In this document: one piece after another, positions 7,391 to 16,100 of the stretch
Numbering within the stretch: position 1 is the first letter of the stretch
Layout: every line of letters begins with the position of its first letter
Source of the DNA: Actinophytocola xanthii
Lineage (GTDB): Bacteria > Actinomycetota > Actinomycetes > Mycobacteriales > Pseudonocardiaceae
Length of the DNA: 43,493 nucleotides
NCBI RefSeq assembly: GCF_001921205.1
Contig: NZ_MSIE01000080.1
Coordinates: 1-43,493, forward strand
Reading direction: 5' to 3'
The notes under the pieces: generated by a model
What the model was told of the DNA's origin: nothing
Database searches by the model: none
What the model saw: the letters and a program-made list of their open reading frames with translations, nothing else
Translations under genes and position numbers: made by a program

Positions 7391-8040
7391 TGCGCACCGC
7401 GACCCGGGTCGCCGCCGTGCTCGTCGACTACGGCGGCGTGCTCACCAACCCCATCGCGGAGTCGCTGGCGACCTTCGCCGCCCGCAACGGCCTGACCGCC
7501 CGGCAGATCACCCAGGCAGTCGCCGCGGTGTCGTGGCGGGAGGGCTACCCGCTGATGGGGGCGCTGGAGACCGGGCTGGTGACCGAGGTCGAGGTGGCCC
7601 GCAAGGTCAGTGTGGAGCTGACCAGGGCCACCGGCCGCCCGGTCGAGATCGTCGAGTACCGGGAGCAGTGGTTCGGCTGCCGGGTGCCCAACCGGGCCCT
7701 GCTCGACTACCTCCCGTCGCTGCGGGCGCGGGGCTACGTCCTGGGCCTGCTCACCAACAACGTGCGCGAGTGGCGCACCTCCTGGCGGGCCGGCGTGCCG
7801 GTGTCGCTGTTCGACTGCGTGGTCGACTCCTCGGCCGAGGGGACCCGCAAGCCCGACGCGGGGTTCTACCGCGTCGCGCTCGAGCGGCTGGCCGGGCTCG
7901 GCCTGCCCCCGCAGGCCTGCCTCATGGTCGACGACGTCGCCGACAACTGCGCCGCCGCGACCGAGGCGGGCATGCGGGCCGTCCGGTTCACCACCACCGA
8001 AGAAGCCATCACCGCCATCGAACGAGAGCTGCGCTCATGA
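7390..8040 (+). CDS. HAD-superfamily (subfamily IA) phosphatase
   Basis: A 216-residue hydrolase with all four HAD motifs: I, LVDYGGVLT with nucleophile Asp13; II, LLTNN with Thr122; III, RKPDAGFY with Lys154; IV, MVDDVADNC with Asp181/Asp182. The second acidic residue of the DxD motif is Gly15, as in the DxGGV branch that includes epoxide-hydrolase N-terminal phosphatases and YihX-like enzymes, so activity may be weak or selective. Its ATG shares one base with the AfsA-family stop (TGATG). Butenolide pathways started by AfsA or MmfL need a phosphatase to remove the phosphate derived from dihydroxyacetone phosphate. This gene is the obvious candidate, by position rather than by sequence specificity. 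Confidence 0.9.
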   Translation: MRTATRVAAVLVDYGGVLTNPIAESLATFAARNGLTARQITQAVAAVSWREGYPLMGALETGLVTEVEVARKVSVELTRATGRPVEIVEYREQWFGCRVPNRALLDYLPSLRARGYVLGLLTNNVREWRTSWRAGVPVSLFDCVVDSSAEGTRKPDAGFYRVALERLAGLGLPPQACLMVDDVADNCAAATEAGMRAVRFTTTEEAITAIERELRS

Positions 8041-9608
8041 CACACCAGATCACCCCCTTACCCGTGCTCGTGGTCGGCGCCGGACCGACCGGCCTGGCCA
8101 CCGCCGGCCTGCTGCGGCGCTTCGGTGTCGAGGTCCGGATCATCGACCGGGCGGCCGGCACCAGCGACCAGTCCAAGGCCAACCTGCTCTGGTGCCGGAC
8201 GTTGGAGGTCCTCGACGAGCTCGGGCTCGCCACGGCCGTCCAGGAGAAGGGCGACGCGCTGCGGGAGGGCCGGTACTCGGCCGGCGCGACCCGCCTGGCG
8301 ACGGTCACCACCAACGCGATCCCGGGGACCAGGTTCCAGCCGACGATCATCCAGCAGAACGTCACCGAGCGGATGCTGGCCGACGGGATCGACGTGCCGG
8401 TGGAGTGGCGGACCGAGGCGGTGGAGTACCACCTGGACGGTGACCGCCCGGAGGTCGTGCTGCGGCGCCCGGACGGCGAGCTCGAACGGGTGCGCGCGGA
8501 GTACCTGGTGGCCTGTGACGGCATGCGCAGCCCGCTGCGGGCCGCGGCCGGCGTCGAGTTCGAGGGCGAGGCGATCGACGAGGACTTCGTGCTCGGTGAC
8601 GCCGAGGTGACCACCTCGCTCGAGCGTGGGGTGGCCTACCAGTTCTTCGGCAGCGACGGGTTCCTCATCGCCGCGCAGCTGCCCGGCGGGCTCTGGCGGC
8701 TGGCCGGTCCGGTCGGCAAGCCGGTCGAGTCGCCCGGAGCGGCCGACCTGCAGGCGCTGGTCGACCGGTACGCCCCGTCGGGCACGATCAGGGTCACCGG
8801 CACCGACTGGGTGGACAGCTTCCGCATCTCCCAGCGGGTGACCCCGCGCTTCCGCGCCGGTCGCGTGCTGCTCGCCGGGGACGCCGCCCACGTGCACAGC
8901 CCGGCGGCGGGGCAGGGCCTGAACTCCAGCATCCAGGACGCGCACAACCTCGCCTGGAAGCTCGCCTACGTCGTGCGCGGCCTGAGCGGGGAGGACCTGC
9001 TCGACTCCTACGACCACGAGCGGCGCGAGGTCGCCGAGGCGATCCGTCGCGTCACCCGCATGCAGGCGCGGATGTGGTTCATGGCGCGCACACCGCTGGC
9101 GCGGCTGCGCCGCAGGCTGATGCTGCGGCTGCTGGACCGCACCGGCGCGTTCGAACGCAAGCTGCTGCCCCGCCTCGCCCAGCTGACCATCGACTACGCC
9201 AGCTCCCCGCTGACCGCCGCGGCCGGGGCGAAGAAGGGCGACCCGCTCCGGCCGGGGCTGCGCCTGCCGGACGTCCGGGTGCGGCCGGCCGGGGCCGGCG
9301 AGGACGCGTGGACGCTGCGCCTGTGCGCGGACACCCGGCTCACGGTGCTGACCGCGGCCCCGGCGGCGGTCGACGGGCTGGCCGCGCTCGCCGCCCGCCA
9401 CCCCGCCGCGCTCGCCGTGCACCAGCTCGAGGCGGCCGCCGGACCGCTCGAGGCGCTGACGACCGACCTGGTCGTGGTGCGTCCGGACGGGCACGTCGGC
9501 TACCGGGGCCCGGCCACCGACCTCGACGCGCTCGAGCGCTGGCTCGTCGGGCCGCTCGCCCTGACCACCACGACCCCGGTTGGAGCCCACGATGCGACTG
9601 CCCACTGA
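8037..9608 (+). CDS. FAD-binding aromatic/polyketide-type monooxygenase (group A flavoprotein hydroxylase)
   Basis: A 523-residue NAD(P)H-dependent monooxygenase of the PHBH/PheA/TfdB family. FAD motifs are in order: GAGPTG (14-19) in the N-terminal Rossmann fold, ACDGMRS (159-165), and GDAAHVHSPAAGQGLN (281-296). The C-terminal 130 residues fit the thioredoxin-like domain common in this family (DVRVRPAG, then RLTVLTAAP). Family members hydroxylate or epoxidise electron-rich rings or carry out Baeyer-Villiger-type insertions. A butenolide, furan or enol made upstream would be a reasonable substrate. The start overlaps the HAD stop (ATGA). Codon 8 is TTA (8058-8060), a rare codon in such DNA and a possible bldA control point. 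Confidence 0.9.
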   Translation: MTHQITPLPVLVVGAGPTGLATAGLLRRFGVEVRIIDRAAGTSDQSKANLLWCRTLEVLDELGLATAVQEKGDALREGRYSAGATRLATVTTNAIPGTRFQPTIIQQNVTERMLADGIDVPVEWRTEAVEYHLDGDRPEVVLRRPDGELERVRAEYLVACDGMRSPLRAAAGVEFEGEAIDEDFVLGDAEVTTSLERGVAYQFFGSDGFLIAAQLPGGLWRLAGPVGKPVESPGAADLQALVDRYAPSGTIRVTGTDWVDSFRISQRVTPRFRAGRVLLAGDAAHVHSPAAGQGLNSSIQDAHNLAWKLAYVVRGLSGEDLLDSYDHERREVAEAIRRVTRMQARMWFMARTPLARLRRRLMLRLLDRTGAFERKLLPRLAQLTIDYASSPLTAAAGAKKGDPLRPGLRLPDVRVRPAGAGEDAWTLRLCADTRLTVLTAAPAAVDGLAALAARHPAALAVHQLEAAAGPLEALTTDLVVVRPDGHVGYRGPATDLDALERWLVGPLALTTTTPVGAHDATAH

Positions 9609-10650
9609 CCTCTACCTCGCCGGTGCCGCGGCCTGGCTGCCGCCGGCGGTCTCGGCCAAGCAGGTCGCCGCGAACGGCGGCTACAGCGAGGAGGAGCTGA
9701 CCGCCAACGGGATCGTGTGCGCCCCCGAGGGCACCGACAGCCCGCCGGAGATGGCCGCCCGCGCCGCCGCGACCGCGCTGTCCCGCTCCCCCGGGGTGAC
9801 CAGTGAGGACATCGCGCTGGTGCTGCACGCCCACTCCCACCACCAGGGGCAGGCGTTCTGGTCCCCCGCGTCCTATGTGGCGCGTGAAATCGGGGTAACC
9901 GGCGCCGTCGCCGTCAACATCGGGCAGATGTCCAACAGCGGCATGGCCGCGCTGGAGCTGGCACTGCCCTACCTCGCCGCGCGGCCGGGGGCGGCGGCGC
10001 TGGTCACCGCCGCCGACCGGTTCCGCGCGCCGAGCTTCGACCGGTGGAGCGCGGACCTCGGAATCGTCTACGGCGACGGCGCGGCCGCGCTGGTGGTGTC
10101 GGGCGGCGGCGGTTTCGCGAAGGTGCTGTCGATGCGGACCCGGACCGACCCGTCGCTGGAGCGGCTGCACCGGGGGAACGTGCCGTTCACCGACCACGCG
10201 GGTGCCGAGCCGGTGAACGTGCGGCGCACCAAGGTGGAGTACGTGACCGAGGTCGGCCTGCCGTCGATCATCGAGCGGTCCACGGCCGGCGTCATGTCGG
10301 TGGTGTCCGGCGCGCTGGCCGACGCCGGGCTCGGGATGGACCAGATGGCCGTGGTCGTGCTGCCGAACCTCGGCCGGCACGTGCTCGCCGCGCAGTACCT
10401 GCAGCACCTCGAGCTCACCCCGGAGCGGACGCTGATGGACTGGACCGCCCACACCGGACACCTGGGCGGCGGGGACCAGCTGGCGGCGGTGGCGCGGCTG
10501 GTCGAGACGAAGCGGGTCTCGGCCGGGCAGCACGTGCTGCTGGTCGGCGCCGGCGGCGGGTTCTCCTGGTCCGCGGCCGTCGTCGAGGTGCTCGAGGTGC
10601 CGGACTGGCCGGAGCAGACCGCCATGCCCGAGCTGCCCGCGGACGTCTGA
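9592..10650 (+). CDS. KASIII-like acyltransferase without the catalytic cysteine
   Basis: A 352-residue thiolase-fold protein. GIVYGDGAAALVV (157-169) and LVGAGGGFSWSAAVVE (317-332) fix the family. At the active site, where FabH has a Cys followed by x-Gly, this protein has GQMSNSGMAALELA (111-124), which places Asn115 at the nucleophile. The HQAN-type histidine segment reads LPNLGR, and the later Asn-containing segment reads HTGHLGGGD (287-295). It is therefore not a standard ketoacyl-ACP synthase; acyl transfer or another thioester reaction is more likely, as in the CerJ/DpsC-like side branches. ATG 9592 is preferred over the upstream TTG (9580) because GGAG precedes it; it overlaps the previous gene by 17 bp. 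Confidence 0.85.
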   Translation: MRLPTDLYLAGAAAWLPPAVSAKQVAANGGYSEEELTANGIVCAPEGTDSPPEMAARAAATALSRSPGVTSEDIALVLHAHSHHQGQAFWSPASYVAREIGVTGAVAVNIGQMSNSGMAALELALPYLAARPGAAALVTAADRFRAPSFDRWSADLGIVYGDGAAALVVSGGGGFAKVLSMRTRTDPSLERLHRGNVPFTDHAGAEPVNVRRTKVEYVTEVGLPSIIERSTAGVMSVVSGALADAGLGMDQMAVVVLPNLGRHVLAAQYLQHLELTPERTLMDWTAHTGHLGGGDQLAAVARLVETKRVSAGQHVLLVGAGGGFSWSAAVVEVLEVPDWPEQTAMPELPADV

Positions 10651-10659
10651 GGAGCCGGC

Positions 10660-11670
10660 ATGAACCCCGTCAGCCTCGTCGGTCTCGGCTCGTACCTGCC
10701 CGCCGCCGAGATCGGCCTGGACTTCTTCTTCGGCGATGCCGTGCCCGACGACCCGATGTCGAACAGCCCGCTGTTCCGGCAGCCGACGACACGTCGACAC
10801 GTCGCGCCCGGGGAACGGGCCGCCGAGATGATCCGGGCGGCGGCGGCGCCGGTGTTCGAGCGCCGCGGCATCTCCCCGGCCGGGAACGTCGAGGTGTTGA
10901 TCACCAACGTGCTGCTGCCGGACGCGCTGTTCACCGGCTGCGGGGCGGAGGCGGCCGACCTGCTCGGCTGCACCCCGGAGTGGGTCATCGACCTGCACAA
11001 CGGCGGCTGCGCGTCGTTCCCGTACATGCTCAAGCTGGCCAGGACGCTGATCGGCTCGGGCGAGGCCCGCACGGCGCTGGTGTGCAACGTGCAGAACACC
11101 GCCGGGCAGGTGTTCGCCCAGCCGGGAGTGCGCCGGCAGCCGCACGCGGCGGTACCCGGCGACGGCTGCGGGGTGGCCTACCTGACCGCGGGTGGCCACT
11201 CCCCCGTGCTCGGCGTGGAGACCCGCAACCTTCCGGAGTTCGCGATGGACCTCGGCCCGGCGACGACCGACGGCCGCAGGTTCTGGGAGCCGGGCGCCGG
11301 CGAGCTCGACGTCCGGTTCGCCGAGGACCGGACGGCGGAGATCATCGCCCGGGGCAACGCGCTCGTGCCGGAGGTCGTCGGGGACCTGTGCAAGCGGATC
11401 AACGTGAGCCCTGCCGACATCGACGTGCTGATCACCAACCAGCCCAACCGGATCTTCCTGCGGACCTGGCGGGCGGCGCTGGGGCTCGAGCCCCACCGCC
11501 ACCTCGACACGTTCGACCGGTACGGCAACCTCTACGGCGCCGGAGCACCGGTGACGTTTGCCGACGCGGTGGAGACCGGGGCGGTCAAGGACGGGGACCT
11601 GGTCGTGCTGGCCGGCTTCGCCCACGCCGGGGACTTCGCGGCGGCCGCCGCGGTGCGGTGGCACTCCTGA
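10660..11670 (+). CDS. KASIII-like synthase/acyltransferase with catalytic Cys retained
   Basis: A 336-residue thiolase-fold protein and the last gene of the operon. Unlike its neighbour it keeps a nucleophile, Cys117 in HNGGCASFPYMLKLA (113-127). The His of the usual HQAN motif is replaced by Asn260 (ITNQPNRIF), while a downstream Asn (Asn290, DRYGNLYGAG) remains. A Cys-Asn-Asn site is unusual for FabH and may favour acyl transfer over decarboxylative condensation. A start at 10660 is supported by GAGGAG overlapping the preceding stop. The paired KASIII-like genes (one Cys-less) could act as a heterodimer, but this is inference. The gene ends only 10 bp from the convergent peptidase gene, with no visible terminator between. 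Confidence 0.88.
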   Translation: MNPVSLVGLGSYLPAAEIGLDFFFGDAVPDDPMSNSPLFRQPTTRRHVAPGERAAEMIRAAAAPVFERRGISPAGNVEVLITNVLLPDALFTGCGAEAADLLGCTPEWVIDLHNGGCASFPYMLKLARTLIGSGEARTALVCNVQNTAGQVFAQPGVRRQPHAAVPGDGCGVAYLTAGGHSPVLGVETRNLPEFAMDLGPATTDGRRFWEPGAGELDVRFAEDRTAEIIARGNALVPEVVGDLCKRINVSPADIDVLITNQPNRIFLRTWRAALGLEPHRHLDTFDRYGNLYGAGAPVTFADAVETGAVKDGDLVVLAGFAHAGDFAAAAAVRWHS

Positions 11671-11680
11671 CGGATCGCGC

Positions 11681-13120
11681 CTATCCGGTCGGCACCAGCT
11701 CGTTGGGACCGGTCGGAGGCCTGGCGGCGGCATAGACCCAGGTGTCGAACACGGCGTCCAGGGAGCGGCCGGCGACGTGTTCGGCGTAGGCGTGGAAGTC
11801 CTCGGTGCTGGCGTTGGCGTTCTTCATCGTGGCGGGCCAGCCGCGCAGGATCGCGAAGAAGACCTCGTCGCCAACCGTGACGCGCAGGTTCTGCAGGGCC
11901 ATGGCGCCGCGGTGGTAGACGACGGACCCGGCCGGCGGCACGCCAAGCGGCGGCGGCTGGGCGACCGGGAAGGCCCAGGTGGGGTGGTTGGCCGGGTACA
12001 GGTCGTAGGACGCCTGGGCCAGCTCGGCCGCGGTGGGCTCGCCGTTGTCCTCCGACCACAGGTACTCCGCGTAGGCGGCGAAGCCCTCGTTCAGCCAGAC
12101 GTCGCGCCACTGTCGCACTGAGACGGAGTTGCCGAACCACTGGTGGGCCAGCTCGTGCACGACGACGGAGGTGTTGGCGCCGTTGGCGAAGTGCCCGCTG
12201 GGCAGGAACGGTCGGGCCGGGACCTCGAGGCCGCCGACGCGGCCGGGATAGGCGAGACCGCCCTGGGCCTCGCCCGGGTAGGGGCCGAGCCGCGTGCTCA
12301 GGTAGTCGACCAGCTCGGGGGTCCGTTCGAAGCTCGCCTCGGCGGCGGGTCGGTTGGGCAGATCCCGGTGGTAGGCGGTGACGAGCTGCTGTCCGTTCGG
12401 GGCCGGGCGGTGGTTCACGTCGTAGTCACCGATCGCGCCCGCGGCGGCGTAGGTCGGGTGGGGAACCGTGCTGCGCCAGTTCCACCTGTTCCAGCCGTTG
12501 GCGAGCGGCTGGGTCGAGAGGTACTGGCCGCCGGAGATGAACTCCAGGTCGGGCGGGAGCGCCAGGGAGATGTCGAAGGTGGCCTTGTCGGAGGGGTGGT
12601 CGTTGCTGGGGAACCACCAGGTGGCCATGTGGGGTTCGCCGATGATGACCAGCCCGGTGGGGTTGGGCCGCCACATGTCCTTGCCGTGGCGGGTGTAGTT
12701 GTCGGGCCGGTCGCGGTAGGTCACGACGATCAACAGCCGGGTCTCGGCGTCGAGTGGTGAGCGCGGGCGGACGACGAGCTCCCCGTCGGGTTCCGCGGTG
12801 AAGTCAGCGGCGGTGTTGTTGACCAGTACCGACGACGGGTGCAGCAGGAAGTCCAGGTTGAACTGGCTGAGGGGCTGGGTGGTGCGGGCGAGGATCGTGG
12901 TGGTGCCGCGCAGCTCGTCCGTCGCCGGGGTGTAGGTCAGCCGGAGGTCGTAGTGGTCGACCTGGTAGCCACCGTTGCCGTCCAGGGGGTAGGCCGGGTC
13001 GTACAGCCCTGGCGCCCCGATCGTCGTTTCCGCTGTTGTGTCCGCTGTTGTCTCCGCTGGTGCGGTGAGCAGCCCCGCCACCGCCGCGACCACCACACCG
13101 ACTCCGCGCCCCCACGCCAT
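11681..13120 (-). CDS. Secreted M1-family zinc metallopeptidase
   Basis: A 479-residue exported protein. Residues 1-25 form a signal peptide (MAWGRGVGVVVAAVAGLL). The N-terminal beta-sandwich of M1 enzymes follows (about 45-235), then the thermolysin-like domain with VVHELAHQWFG (320-330: zinc ligands His322 and His326, base Glu323), the third ligand Glu345 in WLNEGFAAY, and the likely transition-state Tyr402 (VVYHRGAMAL). VGGLEVPARPF (296-306) stands where aminopeptidases have GAMEN. It is shorter than full aminopeptidase N because the C-terminal helical domain is missing, as in several secreted actinobacterial M1 proteins. A small TTADTTAETT repeat follows the signal peptide. It lies between two biosynthetic operons with its own orientation logic and is probably not a pathway enzyme. 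Confidence 0.9.
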   Translation of the reverse strand: MAWGRGVGVVVAAVAGLLTAPAETTADTTAETTIGAPGLYDPAYPLDGNGGYQVDHYDLRLTYTPATDELRGTTTILARTTQPLSQFNLDFLLHPSSVLVNNTAADFTAEPDGELVVRPRSPLDAETRLLIVVTYRDRPDNYTRHGKDMWRPNPTGLVIIGEPHMATWWFPSNDHPSDKATFDISLALPPDLEFISGGQYLSTQPLANGWNRWNWRSTVPHPTYAAAGAIGDYDVNHRPAPNGQQLVTAYHRDLPNRPAAEASFERTPELVDYLSTRLGPYPGEAQGGLAYPGRVGGLEVPARPFLPSGHFANGANTSVVVHELAHQWFGNSVSVRQWRDVWLNEGFAAYAEYLWSEDNGEPTAAELAQASYDLYPANHPTWAFPVAQPPPLGVPPAGSVVYHRGAMALQNLRVTVGDEVFFAILRGWPATMKNANASTEDFHAYAEHVAGRSLDAVFDTWVYAAARPPTGPNELVPTG

Positions 13121-13168
13121 CGGTTCAGGCTAGTTCGCCCGTGTCGCTTTTCTCCATGCTCACTTGTG

Positions 13169-16100
13169 TCAGATCTGGTTGTCGATCCAGGTGTCCAGGG
13201 CGGCGGCGGTGGTGGCGGCGTCCTGCTCGAGGATGGAGAAGTGGTCGCCGGGAACGTCGGTGGCGTGGTCGGGTGCCTGCCAGGTCGGCCATGGGGTCGG
13301 GTCGGCGGGGGTGGCGCGCAGGAGAAGGGTGGGGGCGGCGGCGGGCACCGGGGTCCACTCCTCGAACGCGCGGAGGTAGGCGCCCATGGCGAGCAGGTTG
13401 GCGTCGTTGAGCACGACGTAGTCGTGGTCGCGGTCGATGATGGCGCCCATGGCCCAGCCGAAGGTGGCGGCACGCGTCTCGGCGGCGGGCTGGAAGGTGT
13501 CGATCATGGCTGTGCCTGCCGGTGGGTGGCCGGCCCTCACCAGGTCGTGGGCGACGGCATGGGCCAGCACTCCGCCGATGGAGTAGCCGACCAGCACGAG
13601 GGGGTTGCCGTCGGCCGCCGCCCGGGCCGCGGCGCTCAGCGCGGAGACCGCGGCCGGCCAGCTCGCTGGCAGGGGCTCGTTCGGGCCGAAGCCGGGGAGG
13701 GTGAGCGCGCACACCTGGCGGCGACCGGGCATGGCCGCGGCGAGCCGGGCGAACTGGTGCGGACCGGAGCCGGCGAGGAAGGAGGGTAGGCAGACGAGCG
13801 TGGGCTCCTGTCGGCCGGTGGAGACGAGGACGCTGGTCGCCACGGCCGCGCCGGGGGTGAACACGGGGCGGAAGCGGGACATCTCGGCCAGCAGCGGGAC
13901 GACCTCGGACACGGCGCCCCGTTCGTGGGCGGCTCGGACCAGCTGGGTGACGGTGCCGGGGGTCGGCTCGGAAGGCGCGGGGTCGGGTGTGAGCCGGGCG
14001 AGTGCCTCGGCCACCGCGGCGGGCGTCGGCTCGTCCAGCAGCAGCGTCGGCGGGAGGTCCAGCCCGGTGACGTCGGCCAGGCGCCGGTGCAGCTCGGCAC
14101 CACCGATCGAGTCCACCCCGAGGTCGAACAGGGAACGGTCGGGGTCGACGGCGGTGGCGTCGGTGTGCCCGAGTACGACCGCGACCTGGGCGCGGACGGT
14201 GTCCAGTAGGGAGGGGGACGACCCGGCTGCCTGGTGGGACCTGGCCGGCACGACGCTGTCGGCCGCGGCGGACGAGGACGCCACGGCACCACGCTCGGAA
14301 GCCGCCGACGCCACCAGCTCCGACGACGAGGCGTCGCTACCGGAACCGGCCGGGGTCACGCGTGTGCGAGCGGCAGGCGAGACAGCCCAGTAGCGGTCGC
14401 GCTGGAACGGGTAGGTGGGCAGCGACACGGTCGCCCGCCCCGCCGGTACGTCCAGTGCCGCCGCCCAGTCCACGTCGAACCCCCGGGTGTGCAGCACGCC
14501 CACCGCCGCCAGCAGGGTCTCCGTCTCGGGCCGCGGGGTGCGCAGCGCCGGTACGACGGCGGCCGAGGAGGGCAGGCCGGCGCGGGCCACCGGGGTCAGC
14601 GCGGCCGTCGGTCCCAGCTCCAGGCACGCGCCCACGCCGGCCCGTTCCAGGGAGCGCACGCCCTCGGCGAAGCGGACGGCGCCGCGCACGTGTCGGACCC
14701 AGTAGTCCGGCGAGCACAGCTCAGCGCCGGCGGGCTGGCCGGTCACGTTCGACACCACGGGGATCGTCGGTCGTCCATACGTGAGCCCGGCCGCCACCTC
14801 GGCGAACTCCGCCAGCATGGGCTCGACGAGCGGCGAGTGGAACGCATGCGACACCGTGAGCCGCTTGGTTCGGCGGCCGGCCTCGCGCCACCGCCGCTCC
14901 TCGGCCAGCACCGCGGCCTCCACACCGGACAGGACCAGCGCCCGCGGACCGTTGACGGCCGCCACCGACACCGCCGAGTCGTCCAGCACCAGCTCGGACT
15001 CCTCGGCCTCGACAGCGACCATCGCGCCGCCGGGCGGCAGCGCGCCCATCAGCCGCCCGCGCGCCGCCACCAGCGTGCACGCGTCGGCCAGCGAGAACAC
15101 ACCGGACACGTGCGCGGCGGCCAGCTCGCCGACCGAGTGGCCGAGCAGCAGGTCCGGCACCAGCCCCCACGACTCCACCAGCCGGAACAGCGCCACCTCC
15201 AGCGCGAACAGCCCGGCCTGGGTGAAGCGGGTCTGGTGCAGCAGCTCGGGGTCGTCGAACAGCACCTCGCGCAGTGGTCGCGGCAGCCGCGGGTCGAGCA
15301 GGTCGGCGACCTCGGCCAGCGCCTCGGCGAACACCGGGTACCGCGCGGCCAGCTCCCGCCCGGCACCGACGCGCTGGCTGCCCTGTCCGGTGAACAGCAG
15401 CGCCAGCCGGCCAGGGCGCCCCGCCTCGCCTAGGGCACCAGCCGGCGGCACCTCGCCCCCGGCCAGCGCGGCGGCGCCGGAGCGCAGCGCCTCGCCGGAG
15501 GACCCGACCACGACCGCCCGGTGCGGCAGGCGCAGCGCACGTCCGGCCGCCAGCGCCCGGGCCACCGCCCCCGGCGGGTCCGCGACCTCGGCCAGGGCCG
15601 CCGCCTGTGCTCGCAGCGCGGCGGCCGAGCGGGCCGAGAACACCCAGGCGGTCGCCTGCTCGGCCGGGTCCGGTGGACTCTGCTCGGTGGCCGGCGGGGA
15701 CTCCACGATCACGTGCGCGTTGGTGCCGCCGATGCCGAACGCCGAGACCGCGGCCCGCCGCGGCCGCTCCCCCGCCGGCCAGGGCACCGACGCGGTCACC
15801 AGCTCGACGGCACCGGCCGACCAGTCGACCTTGGGCGTGGGCTCGTCGACGTGCAGGGTCGCCGGCACAAGGCCGTGCCGCATCGCCTGCACCACCTTGA
15901 TCACGCCGCCGACCCCGGCCGCGGCCTGGGCGTGCCCGATGTTCGACTTCAGCGACCCCAACCACACCGGCGTTGACCGGTCCTGTCCGTAGGTGGCCAG
16001 TACGGCCTGCGCCTCGATCGGGTCGCCGAGCACCGTCCCCGTGCCGTGGGCCTCCACGACGTCCACATCGGACGCCTCCAGGCCGGCGTCGGCCAGCGCG

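Noticed and set aside
11671-11680. Terminator between the KASIII-like gene and the M1 peptidase gene
   Set aside because: Only 10 bp separate the stops and no hairpin is visible.
11681-13120. M1 peptidase as a pathway enzyme or resistance factor
   Set aside because: It is secreted, oriented alone and of a common housekeeping type, and nothing links it to a peptide product.
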